From Azolla caroliniana (lineage: Eukaryota > Polypodiophyta): a stretch of 64,000 nt of DNA. The stretch is from contig JBHGNT010000015.1 of the NCBI GenBank assembly GCA_043228905.1, forward strand, positions 13,578,001-13,642,000. The letters run 5' to 3'. The stretch's first letter is position 1. Each line of letters begins with the position of its first letter. Shown here piece after piece: positions 52,097 through 64,000 of this stretch. A program made the translations under genes and the position numbers. The notes under the pieces are model-generated. The model ran no database searches and was not told the origin of the DNA. It worked only from the letters and a program-made list of their open reading frames with translations.

Positions 52097-52590
52097 TGAC
52101 TGACAACTCTTCGTGGATGGGATCGACTGGACGGAGGAAATGAGCTTATAGGAGCTATTGGCAGCGCGGATCCGACAACTTGAGCGAAGACCAGAAGAAA
52201 TCAGGCAAGTGACGACGAGAGTGGAGGAGGCGCGGAGGAAGAACAAGGGTCGGTTCAATCAAACACACCGGCTTCGGCCGAAGAAGATCGAGGAAGGCGA
52301 CTGGGTGTTGGTCTACAACAACAGCCTCAAAACTAGCACTAGTCGACCCGAAAATTTCTGAGATGGTGGTTTGGACCTTACATGGTGACGAGCGTGAACG
52401 ACAATGCAACGTACCACCAGGCGGAGCTCGACAGAAGAATGATCACGATACCAGTTGTAGGGAAACGGATCAAGGCCTTCAAGAAACGGCATGAAGCGGA
52501 ATCAGATCCGAAGATCGAAGACAAAAGCGCCGACGAGGGCGAGGAGTCAAATGAGAACCGGACCGGTGGAGGACAAGGAAAGGACGAGTA
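52097..52590 (+). pseudogene. Gypsy F-type integrase C-terminus, third segment
   Basis: It begins at SSWMGSTGRRK, earlier in the integrase than the end of the previous segment, and repeats that segment: IRQLERRPEEIRQVTTRVEE, RLRPKKIEEGDWVLVYNNSL, MVTSVNDNATYHQAELD and VVGKRIKAFKKRHEAESD. It ends GGGQGKDE at 52588. One frameshift near 52330-52380. It may be a second gypsy copy, not the direct continuation of F. Confidence 0.85.
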
Positions 52591-52662
52591 AAGGTCGAGC
52601 CGGAATCTCCACTGATGCACTACTTGGCACATGCCGGAGGATGTGCGGTTTGGTGGAAGTGG

Positions 52663-53484
52663 ATGTGGTGAAGAATTCCATCCATATGAAGAAAGAGGTG
52701 TGGATAGGTGTGTGAACGAGAGTGTGAAAGTAGGCACAGAACACATGGATTGGAGTACAAGAAATGTAAATATGTGTTAAATATTTAAAGTGCTAGGTAG
52801 AGTAGTTAATGGGTACTTTATGACCCACATGTATAGAGAATAAGAATAAGTTTACATGGAGAGAAGTGAGGGCAATCTCTGACTGAAAGGGTTGTCATTT
52901 ACTTGCGATGCAACGGCCTCCCCTTTTTGCTATAAAGGGGGAGGTTTGAGACTATTTTGGGGATCCAATGATTGGAGAACGAAGTGATGACGGTTTGAGT
53001 GACGAGCTCTGTTGTTCCCTTTGTTTCTGTTCTGTGTGGTTTACGGAAGAAGGTGGAGGCCTCTACTCGTGTAGGAAGCCCGTGTGCTCCCGACCAGAAG
53101 TCTATCATTATGCGTGTGTGTGAGTAGAGCACGCGGCTTTGTTGTTGGTCATGTCCGGTTGTAATCTTTCCTGCTTTTCTCTGTTGATCATTATTTTGTT
53201 GATTTTATCCTTGTGTTCAAGTGTTCCCTCATTGTCTCTGTTCGTCTCGGGTTCGTTGTGCATGAGCCCCTGTGCTCATCCGTTGAGATCCGGTCGTTGA
53301 TCCAGAGTGGTATACGTCTCTGAGCCTGTGTACTCACCGTCCTACATCCGGGAATCAATCCGGATTGGCTACGCGTTCAGGACCCGATATGGCTAGGTTA
53401 TCCAGAAACCGAATCGAACAACCTTCCTCTCTCACCGGATCCTTGGTCTGAGGCACCGGTGGTCCCGCCCCGTTTCACCACACA
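52663..53484 (+). repeat. Probable 3' LTR of gypsy F
   Basis: Starts TGTGGTGAAGAATTCCATCC, close to the start of the D LTR in coding sense (TGTCGTGAAGAAAACCGTCC), after a purine-rich GGTGGAAGTGGA. TATA GCTATAAAGG at 52929-52938. It ends near CACACA (about 53484), just before a LINE fragment. No second copy in the window confirms the limits. Confidence 0.6.
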
Positions 53485-53494
53485 CGCGATTAGA

Positions 53495-54838
53495 GATGGC
53501 TCTTCGACTCATTAGTGACCCCTTCCCTCATGTATGCATCAGTAGTTTGAGCTCTAAGTCTACCATCTTTCATGTGGACGCAATTAGAGAGACCATTGTT
53601 GGCGATGTTATCACGTCAACTCCGAAGCAAATCGATAATACCACATGACATTATTAGTCTAGTAGAGTTCACTTTGCCCCCGATGTTAGTAGAAGCACTT
53701 TTCCAACTTTTAGTTTTTATTCGTAGGATACATAATCAAACATAGTATTTGATATCTCGTCAAGCTCTTGGTATAGCATTGTAGTGAGTTGGCTGCTTGC
53801 AAACGACCAAGACATTAATAACTTACCTCCCCTTAAGTACAACCACGGAACTCATAAAACTTTAATCTCTCATGAGGACCGTAATAAAGTAATACGCCAA
53901 GAAATATGGCTAATTTACACTCGATATAAATGGACCCACGAGACCCACTCCCATCTAAAATGTTGTACTATAAGGAACACTTCATGCACTTCTCTAAGTT
54001 AGGTTTTATTACACCACCAAAATACCTAGATACATTCTTATCAAATGCACTAAGAGTTCCATTGAACAACATACAATATCATCTCACCAACTTGAGATTG
54101 AGAATGGTCGTACCAATAGAGTCCCTAGAGAGGAAAGGATATGTAGATTATGTCACACAAAGATAGAGGATGAGTATCACTTTACATGAAAGTGTCCAAC
54201 TTACGCTGAGATAAGGAAGAAATACCAAGACATACTAGGACCCTCTCCCACCCTTTCCAAACTATTTGATACCTTGGATATAAAGAGACTAGGTAGGTAT
54301 AACCATAATTATTCTAATATTCACCAACATGTAACTAATGAAACTTTTCAGGAACAAGGGGAGACGATGAATGTGGACACACCTATACCACTCAGCCTCT
54401 CCTTTGTTGAAGCAGAAAAGCAAAGAACAACCAAACACCCTCGGATGTCAGGCTTCAAAGCAATTGGTCATGGAGTAGAAACAATTAAGAAGATAAGGGA
54501 ACATGAGCTACGCCGCCTAGAAGCTATGGTTGGGGTACCTTTTACATTGGGACCACGGGCCACATCCACATCGAAACCCTTTGACCTCTCGCTCCTTTTC
54601 GAGAGACTTGGATGGAAATGAAACTAGGCCTAGTATAAAGTCATTTCCTTTATAGAATATGTTACACCATAACATGTTTTTGTATAATACTAGAACTCTT
54701 TAGCTCATGTTCTATTTTATTTTATTTTATTTTTACTTTCGATGAATGGGTAAATGCTCCATTTTTGTTGTAAACCAATTGTCTCATGAGCCAAGTTTGT
54801 TCTTAGAAGACGTTAATATATCTTTCTTTCTTTCTATG
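53495..54838 (+). mobile_element. 5'-truncated LINE, same family as 714-4905
   Basis: It matches the last 1.35 kb of that LINE on the opposite strand. Coding remnants are ORF2 C-terminal: HEDRNKVIRQEIWLIYTRYK, YYKEHFMHFSKLGFITPPKYLD (53930-54166), and EQGETMNVDTPIPLSL to LFERLGWK (54274-54621). The knuckle is decayed. The 3' end is GACGTTAATATATC plus (TTTC)n at about 54808-54836. Truncation at the 5' side is the usual result of target-primed insertion. Confidence 0.85.
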
Positions 54839-57800
54839 TATACCTAATGGTGCATTGTTGTCCGGCTTAGCCAACTGTGTCTGGTGTGTACAAGCTTCCA
54901 TAGATAAACTTTTACACTAATGTCAAGGTAATTGTCATTCTACAAGTTTATAGGACGTGAAGCCTATGTTGTACAATTAACAACTTAGTATCAAAAAGTC
55001 TTCTAACTCATATTGCCAAGAAGCTCCACCTTTTCATGTTGATGATCTTGTATAGCCTTATTTTTGCCATCTTGACTCTTCTTGCGTTTCAACTTAGACA
55101 ACCACCAACAATTTGCACAAATGGAGGCTTCCTTGTTTCTTTCTTTGAAGTCATATACAACTATTACTACTTAGATAAAGTACTCCTAACGCTTCTCTAG
55201 TTGAGATTGATATTCAAGATGAATTTGAGGTTCAAGAGATGGTTTAGGATCTAGGTTCCTTCACCAATAATTATATTACTTTTTCAAATGGGAAAGATAT
55301 TGTACAACTGATCACATATGGGAACCTACCAAGGATTTGACTTATGCAATAGGTAAGATTATTGACTAATTTTATCAACATTATCGTTGGGGTGTGAGGT
55401 GAATAATTTAATGATAGCATGAGTACTATATACATATGGCTCTCATCCACCTTGCATAATTATACCACTTGCAATGATCCGGAGAGGAGTATGTGTATCT
55501 AGGAGAATGTTCTAGAATCATGCCATGTCCAACAAGCCCAAAATATTAATGAACTCTTCAGTTTAGTAACAATTGTGGATCCCCTTTGTTGTACTTTCCC
55601 TATTATGTGGCACTCTTTGTTTTCGATTAACATAGTAAAATACAAGGAATTTAAGTTTGTGTAAAAGTATGTCCAATTTTATTCTAATTTATTACTATGT
55701 GTATTATGAATTCTCTTCTTTTATGAATATTTTGTCAAATGAAAATATTCAAATTTCCCCCCAAACAAAAAGTTGGGCAAATTTTAGACTTAATTTTGAC
55801 CTATTTAAGATTTTTTTAATATTTCAAAATTATCATACCAAGGAGAAAGAGGTGTTGGAGTTGCTTGTGCAAGAAAATATCATTACTAACATGCCACAAC
55901 TTGATTTGAGCATGCTCAAAACTGTGGAACTAAGATCTTTTCAAAGATGGATCGTATGATAAGGTTTTAATAATATCTTAGTAAAAGTTGTCATCTCTCA
56001 ATGCAAATGTGTATAGTAACATGACATAAATTCTTCTCTACCCATTTTATAGTTGAGCAATTTCTCGCATAATTTCTAATCTACCCATTTTTTAGTTGAG
56101 CAATTCCCTAATGGTGTCTTGTTTATTGCCTACCCTCCAGACTCTCTCTCTCTCTCTAACTAACTAAAATGCCTCAAAAAGAGTCAAATTTCGTGTAACG
56201 TTAGGTTATAATGTGGAAAAGACAAGAAGGCATTAGAAGAGAATCCACCAGACAAACTCATCAATTTACTTTTGTTGTTCAACTTGAACCTTTGCAGTTG
56301 GCCGTCGAAACTCAATGTTGGGAAAAAGCATTGATAACTGGAGCATGAATAGTTTCAGAAACTTTTATGTGCATTTACAATACGAGATCGAAGGAGCTAA
56401 AGGCGGGTGAAAATTATTGTTATGTTAAAGTGTGATGTAATTGTTGCTATGTTGGATCACTTGCACACGAGGAGACCAAGGACGTAGAGTGGATGTAAGG
56501 AAAAACGATGATGAGCCTTCATGAGTTGGTAAAAGCTAAAATACCTAAAGGTATGAACAGAAGAAAATGACTACGAGGTAACTAAAAAGGCATGTCATTA
56601 TGAAGTACATGACCTACTACTATTTGGAAATGAAGGTAGATCACCTTGAAATGAGTGATGATAATAATAATAAGTCATGAATGAGATGGATGTTCCAACT
56701 TTCGTTACTTACTGCAACGAAGATGACACTTAAGAAAAACAAAGTGAAGTGAAAACATCACTCTCCCTAACGGATGTGATAGCTATCATTGATAGTTAAT
56801 TATGCCCCCACTCTCCAAAAGAAAACCAACCTTCATGATTGCTTCTAGGCTCCATTACTTCTTTGTTCACCTTATCACTTTCGATGAATTTAGATGACCC
56901 AACCAACCAACTAACTCATAATAGGTGATCATTGGTCATTACTTCTCTCTCTCTCTCTCTCTCTCTAAAGAAAAAAAAGAAAAAAAGAAAAAAAGAAAAA
57001 GGAGAGAGTATGGGTTCAAATCAATCTTAAAGGCATCATTTTCATTCTCAGTCTTAGCATTTAGAGAGAAAAGTATGACATACAAATGTTTCTGAAAACT
57101 AAATTTAAAATCCTTTCTAATGATTTAATATTATAGTTGGGAGTAATTACTACCATGCTTATGCGCCATATACGTTTGTTTACCAAATATCCTATGGTCG
57201 ATTTAATCAAATAAATTAAAAACTCTTGTATGGACTTTGCTCGACATTCTTCAATCTCTCTATTCCATTGTCTCAAAAATCTAAATTCAAATGATAAACA
57301 ATTTCTCTATCTAAATCGACTAGTATCAATGTACAAATAAGAATCTGCATTTACCTTACAACAATTGTCCAATAAATCCCAATGTTTTAGTTAGTCAAAC
57401 AATACCTTATATGTTGGGGAAGGTTAAATTCTCAACCATAAGCGTAATCCCATTGAAAAAATCCGGAAAAAAAATACCTAGTGTACAATCTTTTTGTTTC
57501 TCTATCTCTGAAGAGCCTTCTTCTCTTTGCACACACATGTAACTTACAAAACATAATGGTACATAAGTATCGTGTAAATTTAGATTTTCTATGGTGGAAG
57601 AGAGAAGAGAAACAAATCAGTCACTTTCTATGATGATTCATTGATTAGGGAGTAGGGAAATGGTTTGTTTATTAAAAGTCATGATTCTCTAGTATTAGCA
57701 ATAAATTTAACATCATCTGACTTTGTCGATTAAATTGGCTACGCATGTGGAAAAATACAAACAAATTTGGCTTCTTTGTTCTTCTCATCTATGGTCTCCT

Positions 57801-59436
57801 TTGGATAGGCGACACTAGAGTCTTTAGAGATGTTCATACGCTTTTTCTTCTCCCACTATAAGAAGATACCATTTTATATTATACATCAAGTCATGGGTCG
57901 ATAACTATTCCTAGATGTCGCCCAGTCTCACAGTTACATCCTTGTTTGTTGTCATGATGGAGTTGGAGAAACCTTTAACATACTTCGAGTCATGACATCG
58001 TTCTCATGAATATTGCGTCCTTATACTCTTGAAATTCTAACATTTGTCGCTTGTTCTGTAATTGAAACTTCAAACATGACTATACTTTTTGACATATAAT
58101 TTTAAACTATTATTATTTTGCACAATCCTAATTGTGCAAAATATGTGTATAGATGGATGTAGAGCGGCCTAAAACATCTATATTAAACTAGATAAGTAAA
58201 CATTAAAAAGCTACATTGCATTATTTTCATAAAGTAAACATAGAGTACTAAAGTGTCTCCGTCCTTTTACGTTCTTAAGAGGTGTTATCCTACTAATCCA
58301 AGGAAGTACACATGCATAGGTTTTTATTGCTTTACCAGATTTTAGAACATGATTCACATGGGGTTCTACAAAAAGAATGAGAAGAACCATGCATTTTTAA
58401 TTCTCTAAACAAGAAATTTGCCTTTTCTCTCTAGATAGTATAATGACATTCTTATTCTAATATATGCTTATAAGTAGTTCAACTAATGGGTGAATATTTT
58501 GTCTTATTCTGTACAAATGGAATGTTGACCTTATTACTTACGATAACCTTGGTCTAGAGATAGATAGATTTTACTATTGTGATGGCTAGAGGTCAAACAT
58601 TGGCCATGGGATCAAAGTGAAAACATCTTAACATTGTATATTGGGAGGTGGCTAAATGTGTCAAATATGACCTATGAGACCAAAACCACAACAATTTCGT
58701 ATAGGATACGATACATGGAGCAAACAACTCCTTTATACTCAAAGCAAACGGATATACCGGAGGAAGACGAGCATTCCATCAATAATAGGAAAAGTATAAT
58801 CACTTATATGATGATAGGATCCTCGTGTCGCATGTGCTAATTCATACCATAAATACAATTAGCATTGTATTAATTTGTACAAGTAGACGAAGGAGTTCGT
58901 TCATTTGAAACTTTGGAATGAAATCGCAACAAGTAGACCGGCATGACGAAAGAAACAAGAAGAAGAAGAAGAAGAAAGAATGGAATCAATTAATTAAATG
59001 GCGTGTATCCGGTAGCATACATTTTTTGCATCATAAAGGGCGGCGAACACAAGTTTTAAAACCGCCCAAATTTAAACACAACTAAGTTAGTTGGCTAGCA
59101 AGAGACGGACTAATTGTTTTACAATGCCGGTAAGGGTAGGCGAATCCTCGCGGACTCGAGATGGCTCAAGATCGCTGGATCCAAAGAAGGAGAGACACAA
59201 GGTGTCATCCCCACACTGGAAGCAAACCAATATAACTTAGCTAGCTAGCGAACCGACTAGCTACTCACACTAGAATGGCATGCCAGGGGCCTCGAGATCG
59301 GTCGGGACCATGCCACAACTTCTTACTCCTCAAAGTTTAGCTGGTTACATGACTAACTGACTACTCGAGAGGATGTGGCGTTGCGGCGGAAAAGCTTGGA
59401 ATCCCCCGAAACGCATAAAAACTAGCTACCAAAGGA
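54839..59436. other. AT-rich intergenic region, no recognised gene
   Basis: No frame with family features. The longest, 55657-55959 (100 codons, LELLVQENIITNMPQLDLSM), is unrecognised and lacks context. Simple repeats: (CT)n at 56143-56158 and 56943-56967 followed by an A-rich GAAAAAAA array to about 57000; (GAA)n at about 58958-58978. A 26-bp block at 58661-58686 is shared, reversed, with 35235-35260 and probably marks an old LINE 3' end. Confidence 0.6.
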
Positions 59437-60600
59437 CTACTTTACAATGTCGTGGCCGAGCCTGAGCTCGAGGTCTACTAATTTACTAGGCGGATTGGCA
59501 CCCGGACACTCGAATTTGTAGTTCATGTCCATCCCTAATCCGTGGTCTAATTTGAAGGGCTTCTTGGTGAGTCTCGGGCTATGGCTTCTTAAGATTTGGA
59601 GATCAATGGAGTCATGGGTAGTCTTAGTAGTAGCAGTAGTAGAAGTAGTAGAAGTAATAGTAGTAGTAGTAGGAGGAGTGATGATCAAAGGGTGATTGAA
59701 TGATGTTCTGCTTGGCCGTGGGTGATTGTGGTTAGAAATCTTGGCAGGGAGATCGCGGATATGCTCGGTCGAATCCGAGGCCCTCGATGGCATTAGGTAT
59801 TTGGTGGGCAATGGTTTAGCGGAGAAGAAGAAATCCGGGGAGAAAATGGTTGTTCCCTTGGACGGGTGTGGAGTCGGAGGGGTGGTCGTGGTAGTGGTCA
59901 TTACGGACAAAGCATCGGGTGGCGGTGAGATGATAGAAGAATTGGGCGGGGGTGGCGAGGAGGATTGGCGGAGGCGAGCTCGGTCACGGCGGTGCACATT
60001 CATGTGTCCGCCGAGGGCTTGGGCAGATCGGAACTCGCGCCGGCAGAAGGTACAATGGTAGGAGCGCGGCGGCCACACGCCCGTGGCTAGGCCGGCCGCC
60101 GCATCCTCATCATTATCATCATTGGCCAGCATCCGCGCCCGCCCCATGTCCGCGCCCACGCTCCCCCATGTCTGGGACACGCCCAAATTTTGAATGGCAT
60201 TCGACAAAGTGTTAGAATTGTGGGAATGATGTCCCGGAACCGCCGCCGCGCCTTGGTGATTCTGTTGTCGCTTGTTGTGATCATAACTGTAAACTTGAGG
60301 GTTTCTATTCATAGAGAAGAGATTGGTGATCGAGTTGTTGCGGATCGGTGGCATCGTCGTAATTGTGGTTAACGAGGAAGCGGTCGGTTGTTGTTGTTGC
60401 TTTCGGCCACGCCCGGCCATTGTCATCGCCAGTAGTTGGTGGTGCTGCCCACATAAGGGCACATTCACACCAGCAGCCCCATTGTCATCATCATCATCAT
60501 CATCGCCACCATCATCATTATGAAAAGGGCTACTAGTTGTGGTGGTAGTGGTCATGCCATGAACTGCCATGTAGTTATAATAAGGCTTGTTGGCCGCCAT
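59437..60600 (-). CDS. SUPERMAN/RABBIT EARS-like single C2H2 zinc-finger repressor with EAR motif
   Basis: 387 residues, one exon as read. A single plant-type finger at 181-203 (C183, C186, H199, H203) contains QALGGH (194-199), preceded by VWPPRSY and followed by RRDRARLRQ, the extended finger of the SUPERMAN class. The C-terminal EAR motif LVDLELRLG (374-382) has the LxLxL core that recruits TOPLESS-type corepressors. These proteins act in the nucleus in floral and organ-boundary development. It is longer than Arabidopsis SUP (about 200): the N-terminal 180 residues hold Thr, Asp (33-39) and Gln runs, and there are Pro/Thr tracts after the finger. The start at 60600 gives the longest frame (ATGG context); a start at Met97 is possible. 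No stop, splice signal or retroelement lies within it. Confidence 0.93.
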   Translation of the reverse strand: MAANKPYYNYMAVHGMTTTTTTSSPFHNDDGGDDDDDDDNGAAGVNVPLCGQHHQLLAMTMAGRGRKQQQQPTASSLTTITTMPPIRNNSITNLFSMNRNPQVYSYDHNKRQQNHQGAAAVPGHHSHNSNTLSNAIQNLGVSQTWGSVGADMGRARMLANDDNDEDAAAGLATGVWPPRSYHCTFCRREFRSAQALGGHMNVHRRDRARLRQSSSPPPPNSSIISPPPDALSVMTTTTTTPPTPHPSKGTTIFSPDFFFSAKPLPTKYLMPSRASDSTEHIRDLPAKISNHNHPRPSRTSFNHPLIITPPTTTTITSTTSTTATTKTTHDSIDLQILRSHSPRLTKKPFKLDHGLGMDMNYKFECPGANPPSKLVDLELRLGHDIVK

Positions 60601-61260
60601 ACGAAGTGGTCAGGGGTGTGGTGCGGATGGCTCGGCACCGGATCGGCCTCTCAATTGCGCTTCATCTATCTATTTCTGCTATCATTTTAGGGGGCAATGA
60701 CACATTCCCGAGCCGAGCTTCAAGTTATTTCGCTTCCTAGTCTCCGGTGGCCCTTACTCCTCCACATAGCTCGTCGTCCTTCGCACTCCTATAAATTTAA
60801 ATCCGGGCCGAGAACCTAAGCACCTTAGCTAGCTTCTGCTTCAATAATAAACCGGTCAATCGATCGATCTCATCGAAATGGCTCACCCTCCCCCCTCCCC
60901 CCCCCCACACACACAAACACAAACACAAAACACATGCACAAGCACAAATTACAAGCACCTTAGCTAGCTTCTTCGAAATATATGAACTCGATGGGTCAAG
61001 AGAATTTAGGGTACACCCGAAAGCGTTGCTTCTAGCTTGTCGATCGATAGATCCACTGATCCATCAATAGATCGATCGATCTCTTTCTCTCTCTCTCTCT
61101 CACACACACACTCACACACACGCAAACACATGAAATGGGACTTCTATGATTGAACCATTTTGGTCTTAAAAGATGAATGAGTGAATTTGATGGGTTGGGT
61201 CCATTGCTAACATATTCAAGTCACTTTGATGATGAGGAAAGAGGGAATTATCCACCCTAG
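60601..61260 (-). promoter_or_regulatory. Presumed 5' flank of the C2H2 gene
   Basis: Upstream of the minus-strand gene. It has an AT-rich ATTTAAATTTATAGG (minus strand, about 60788-60802) but no textbook TATA box, a C/A-rich tract at 60889-60960, and (CT)n(CA)n at 61080-61125, which reads as GA repeats on the gene strand. A pair of CTTAGCTAGCTTCT repeats lies at 60822-60836 and 60959-60972. Function is not shown. Confidence 0.35.
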
Positions 61261-63532
61261 TCAATGACCCACTTATCTTCTTTATATCTACTCACTCTCA
61301 CTGGCCAACTATTAAATATCATAGCATTGTTTTTCCCTTCCTTACTTCTTCCTTTTTGGTTCCTCTTTTCACATCTTAATCAGTTACATAAAAACAAAAG
61401 CAAATATACACTTTCACACACACACACACACATACACATTGTGTCTCCCTCTCTTCTATTACGTTGAGAGCTAGTGAGCAATTATGTCATGTTTGTTGAG
61501 CTGGTAGGCATCGCCCATCATATTACATCTGATCTCATCAAGAACTATTCTAATTCATGTTTGTTATGGTTAGCATCGTATTACATTTCTCTCACTTGTC
61601 GGGGGTTCTTCTCATGCTTGGTCTCTCTTGTTCTCGCTCTCTCGTTCCGGGATTCTTTTCAAATTCTCCATCATCGCCTCGAGTTCTTACGCAATCTCAC
61701 ATTGTCTTCAAGACTCTCATTTATCTCATGGAGTTTTGATTCTCGCCCTTCTTTTCTTGATTTGTTTCATAACATCAGTCCAATTCATTTACCTCTATCA
61801 TGTCTTGCCTGACATGTATGTAGTCAACATCTTCATCGAGTAGTTGGATCCTCACTTACATTGTTAAAAATCTTATAATCTAGAGAGAGTACATAGTTCA
61901 ATCTTATCATAATATCTCACATTGGCTTCCCCTAGAAGGATTTCTTTTAATGTGAAGATTATTTTGTTCCATAATGCATACATTTACCTTAATGGCATTC
62001 CATTAGTTCTTTTTTGCATTTTGGGACGATGAGAAACAAGTAATAAGAAGTTTTAACCACATGGTCCCACATCTATAATACATTTTGTCTTTTTTAACAT
62101 CTAGAACACATTCTCTTTTAATAGATGCATACAACATTTAATAAAATGAGCCATATGGCTGCGACTAATTTGTGAGATCATCATGAGCTCTTGATTTGCT
62201 CATCACTAGTGAGAAATGGACCAATTTGTACTCCTATCATTGTTAAGTGTAGCATAGACTCTAATGTTGGAGAGGGAATATGAGATTTTGTTCAACCACT
62301 TGATGGTACACCTCTTTGAATGTTTGAGGCGCATACCACCTCTCATCTTGAGATTTTAAGCATGAAATCTAGTTTGATTAAATTCCACATTTTGGGATTT
62401 TAATGCATAATTATCTTGAATTTCATTTGGCATTTTCAAGGTCTTGACACTATATTTCAATAAATCTCACCAAATTTAGAAACCTATATCCTCTTACCTT
62501 GGTTAAAATATGCTTGGAATAAAGTAGCTTGTGGTGAATTTTCCCTTAATTACTTTGGGTAGAGTGATGTAAATTTTGTATATTGATTCCACAAGATTTG
62601 ATAACAAGGAAATAGTTTTTTGTTTTCTAGTATCTAACAAGGTTACAACTTACAAGTATGTTGTGGAAACTATTATGACCTTTGATGTCGAAAGGAAGAA
62701 CACACACATCAAATTAATTGGGCTAAATCCTCGAGAGGGATTATCCGAACTTTCGGGATTCACTCAAAAGTGACACACTCAAAGATAATTGTGACTTTTA
62801 ATCGTTCCCAAAACCGCTTTACTTAACCTTGGAGTTTGGAAGAAGTGTAGATATACCATCTAACTTTATAGAGTTTTGATTGCTCAATAGCTTCCCCCAA
62901 AAATGTATTCAAGCATAACTTTGGAATCTCTTTATCCTAGAATTGGATTTTTTTCAATAGCATTGAACATATATGAAATGTTAGATAATAATGAAGTTTG
63001 GGTTCCACTAATGATTCTTTCACCCATGCTCATTTTTCTATTTTTCCAGCGCTCAATTGTCTTCCTAAATGAGGAAATTTGATCTCAAGCCATGGTTCCT
63101 CGAAGACATTGTCACCTACATGTCAGGAAGTTATGGATGGCAATATAGAGGTGGATCCAAAGTAATATGACTTGGCTTCTTGCCAATAAAATCTTTGAGA
63201 CTACTCAATCTTTATTATGTATCAACAACCAATGTGAAGAATAGTGTTGATTCAAAAAAGGAAGAAAATAAAAGGGAAAATAGGATTTGTATTCACAAGT
63301 TACAATATTACAAGAGTTCGTTAAATATTGTTATTGAATCAGAGTGGTTTACACTTTTATATAAAATGGTATATCATTTTTATATAAAATAAGATATCAT
63401 ACTACTTGAGATTGGAAGTTATTAGGAGGGTTAGATGTTTGAATCCCTAAAAGGTTATGTTATTTATGCATGTGCTCATGACAATATCCTTCCCATCCTT
63501 TTGAGAATGAATTCCACGAGTTGCAAAAGCAA
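61261..63532. other. AT-rich intergenic region, no recognised gene
   Basis: The frames here (61474-61812, 62576-62773, 63180-63392) have no recognisable domain and skewed, AT-driven composition. A (CA)n of about 16 bp is at 61418-61433. No RNA gene found. Confidence 0.6.
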
Positions 63533-63967
63533 TGTTGAGCGGACAATCTCAACCGGATCCGGATCGGTTGAATAAGCCAAAGCTGAATCAGAGTCCCAAA
63601 CGAAGAACCGGATCGGTGTCCGGAACCAAGAGCCAGATCGAAGAGTCGGATCGGATTGGAACCGTTAGGCCGTTAGAGGCCTACGAATCTAGCCTAGTAC
63701 ATAGGCATATTTTTGGGAGTTAGTGTTAGTCGCTCGTATGAGCATTCAAGTACTTGTCAGTACTTTTGTCAATCCTTTAAGGACTTGTATAAAAAGTGTT
63801 CTGTAAGACATTTGTATGCACAGAGTGTCATTATTTGAATGGAGTTTTACTGTTCTCCTCTAACTCTGTCTCTCCCGTGTAAGGTTTCCATTAAACCTGT
63901 GTCTATATTCTTTAGCTATACGGATGAGCCGGTTTTGTCTTAGCTTCCGCAATCGTATTATTTTACA
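63533..63967 (+). repeat. 5' LTR of a K-like copia element (body outside the window)
   Basis: 435 bp, TGTTGAGCGG to ATTTTACA. Compared with the K LTR read in its coding sense it shares GGATCGGTTG-type blocks, ATTTTTGGGAGTTAGT, CTTGTATAAAAA (TATA, 63787-63797), TCTCTCCCG and CCATTAAACCTG. The next bases, TCGTATTAGAACGCGAGGG (63968-63986), align with K's PBS and leader with three changes in the 12-base PBS. Its gag should begin just beyond 64000. Confidence 0.85.
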
Positions 63968-64000
63968 TCGTATTAGAACGCGAGGGTTGAGAACCCCTCT

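Noticed and set aside
59726-60523. Plus-strand frames across the C2H2 gene
   Set aside because: Antisense to the zinc finger and to the repeat-coded runs; they have no motifs of their own.

Overview
The window is nuclear DNA from a land plant, most probably a seed plant. It holds plant-type Ty1/copia and Ty3/gypsy LTR retrotransposons with plant-style primer sites, plus one host gene of the SUPERMAN/RABBIT EARS class of C2H2 repressors. The species cannot be read from the sequence. About 53 kb of the 64 kb is nested and mostly broken retrotransposons. Only one element (H) still has an uninterrupted full-length reading frame.

Layout. I use letters for the elements. Positions 1-31510 form one deep nest. 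A chromodomain gypsy element L (+) runs from 18675 to 31510. Its gag is interrupted by a tandem pair of gypsy elements A/D (-, 268-18674), and its pol by copia J (+, 19697-29904). D carries a LINE in its 3' LTR (714-4905) and gypsy E (9640-16965) inside gag; the middle third of D (7070-9639) is inverted. J carries copia K (-, 24076-29713) inside its 3' LTR. L itself sits in the integrase of copia M (-, 31511 to about 34480). M also holds one or two solo-LTR-like inserts and abuts a LINE 3' fragment and copia N (-, about 35290-38773). From 38774 to about 53484 a second gypsy element F (+) is split by N, by copia G (+, 39129-48063, which contains copia H, 41625-47057) and by copia I (+, 48531 to about 52096). 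A LINE 3' fragment closes the block (53495-54838).

The right 9 kb is low-copy sequence with one gene: a single-finger C2H2 protein with a C-terminal EAR motif (59437-60600, minus strand). It ends at a K-like copia 5' LTR (63533-63967) whose body lies beyond the window.

Four insertions can be timed or verified from target-site duplications (H: GAACC; G: AAATG; K: ACGAG; E in D: GCGC). For E and H, removing the insert rejoins the host element's reading frame. H has almost identical LTRs and an intact gag-pol, so it is the youngest insertion. I found no rRNA or functional tRNA gene, CRISPR array or other microbial feature.
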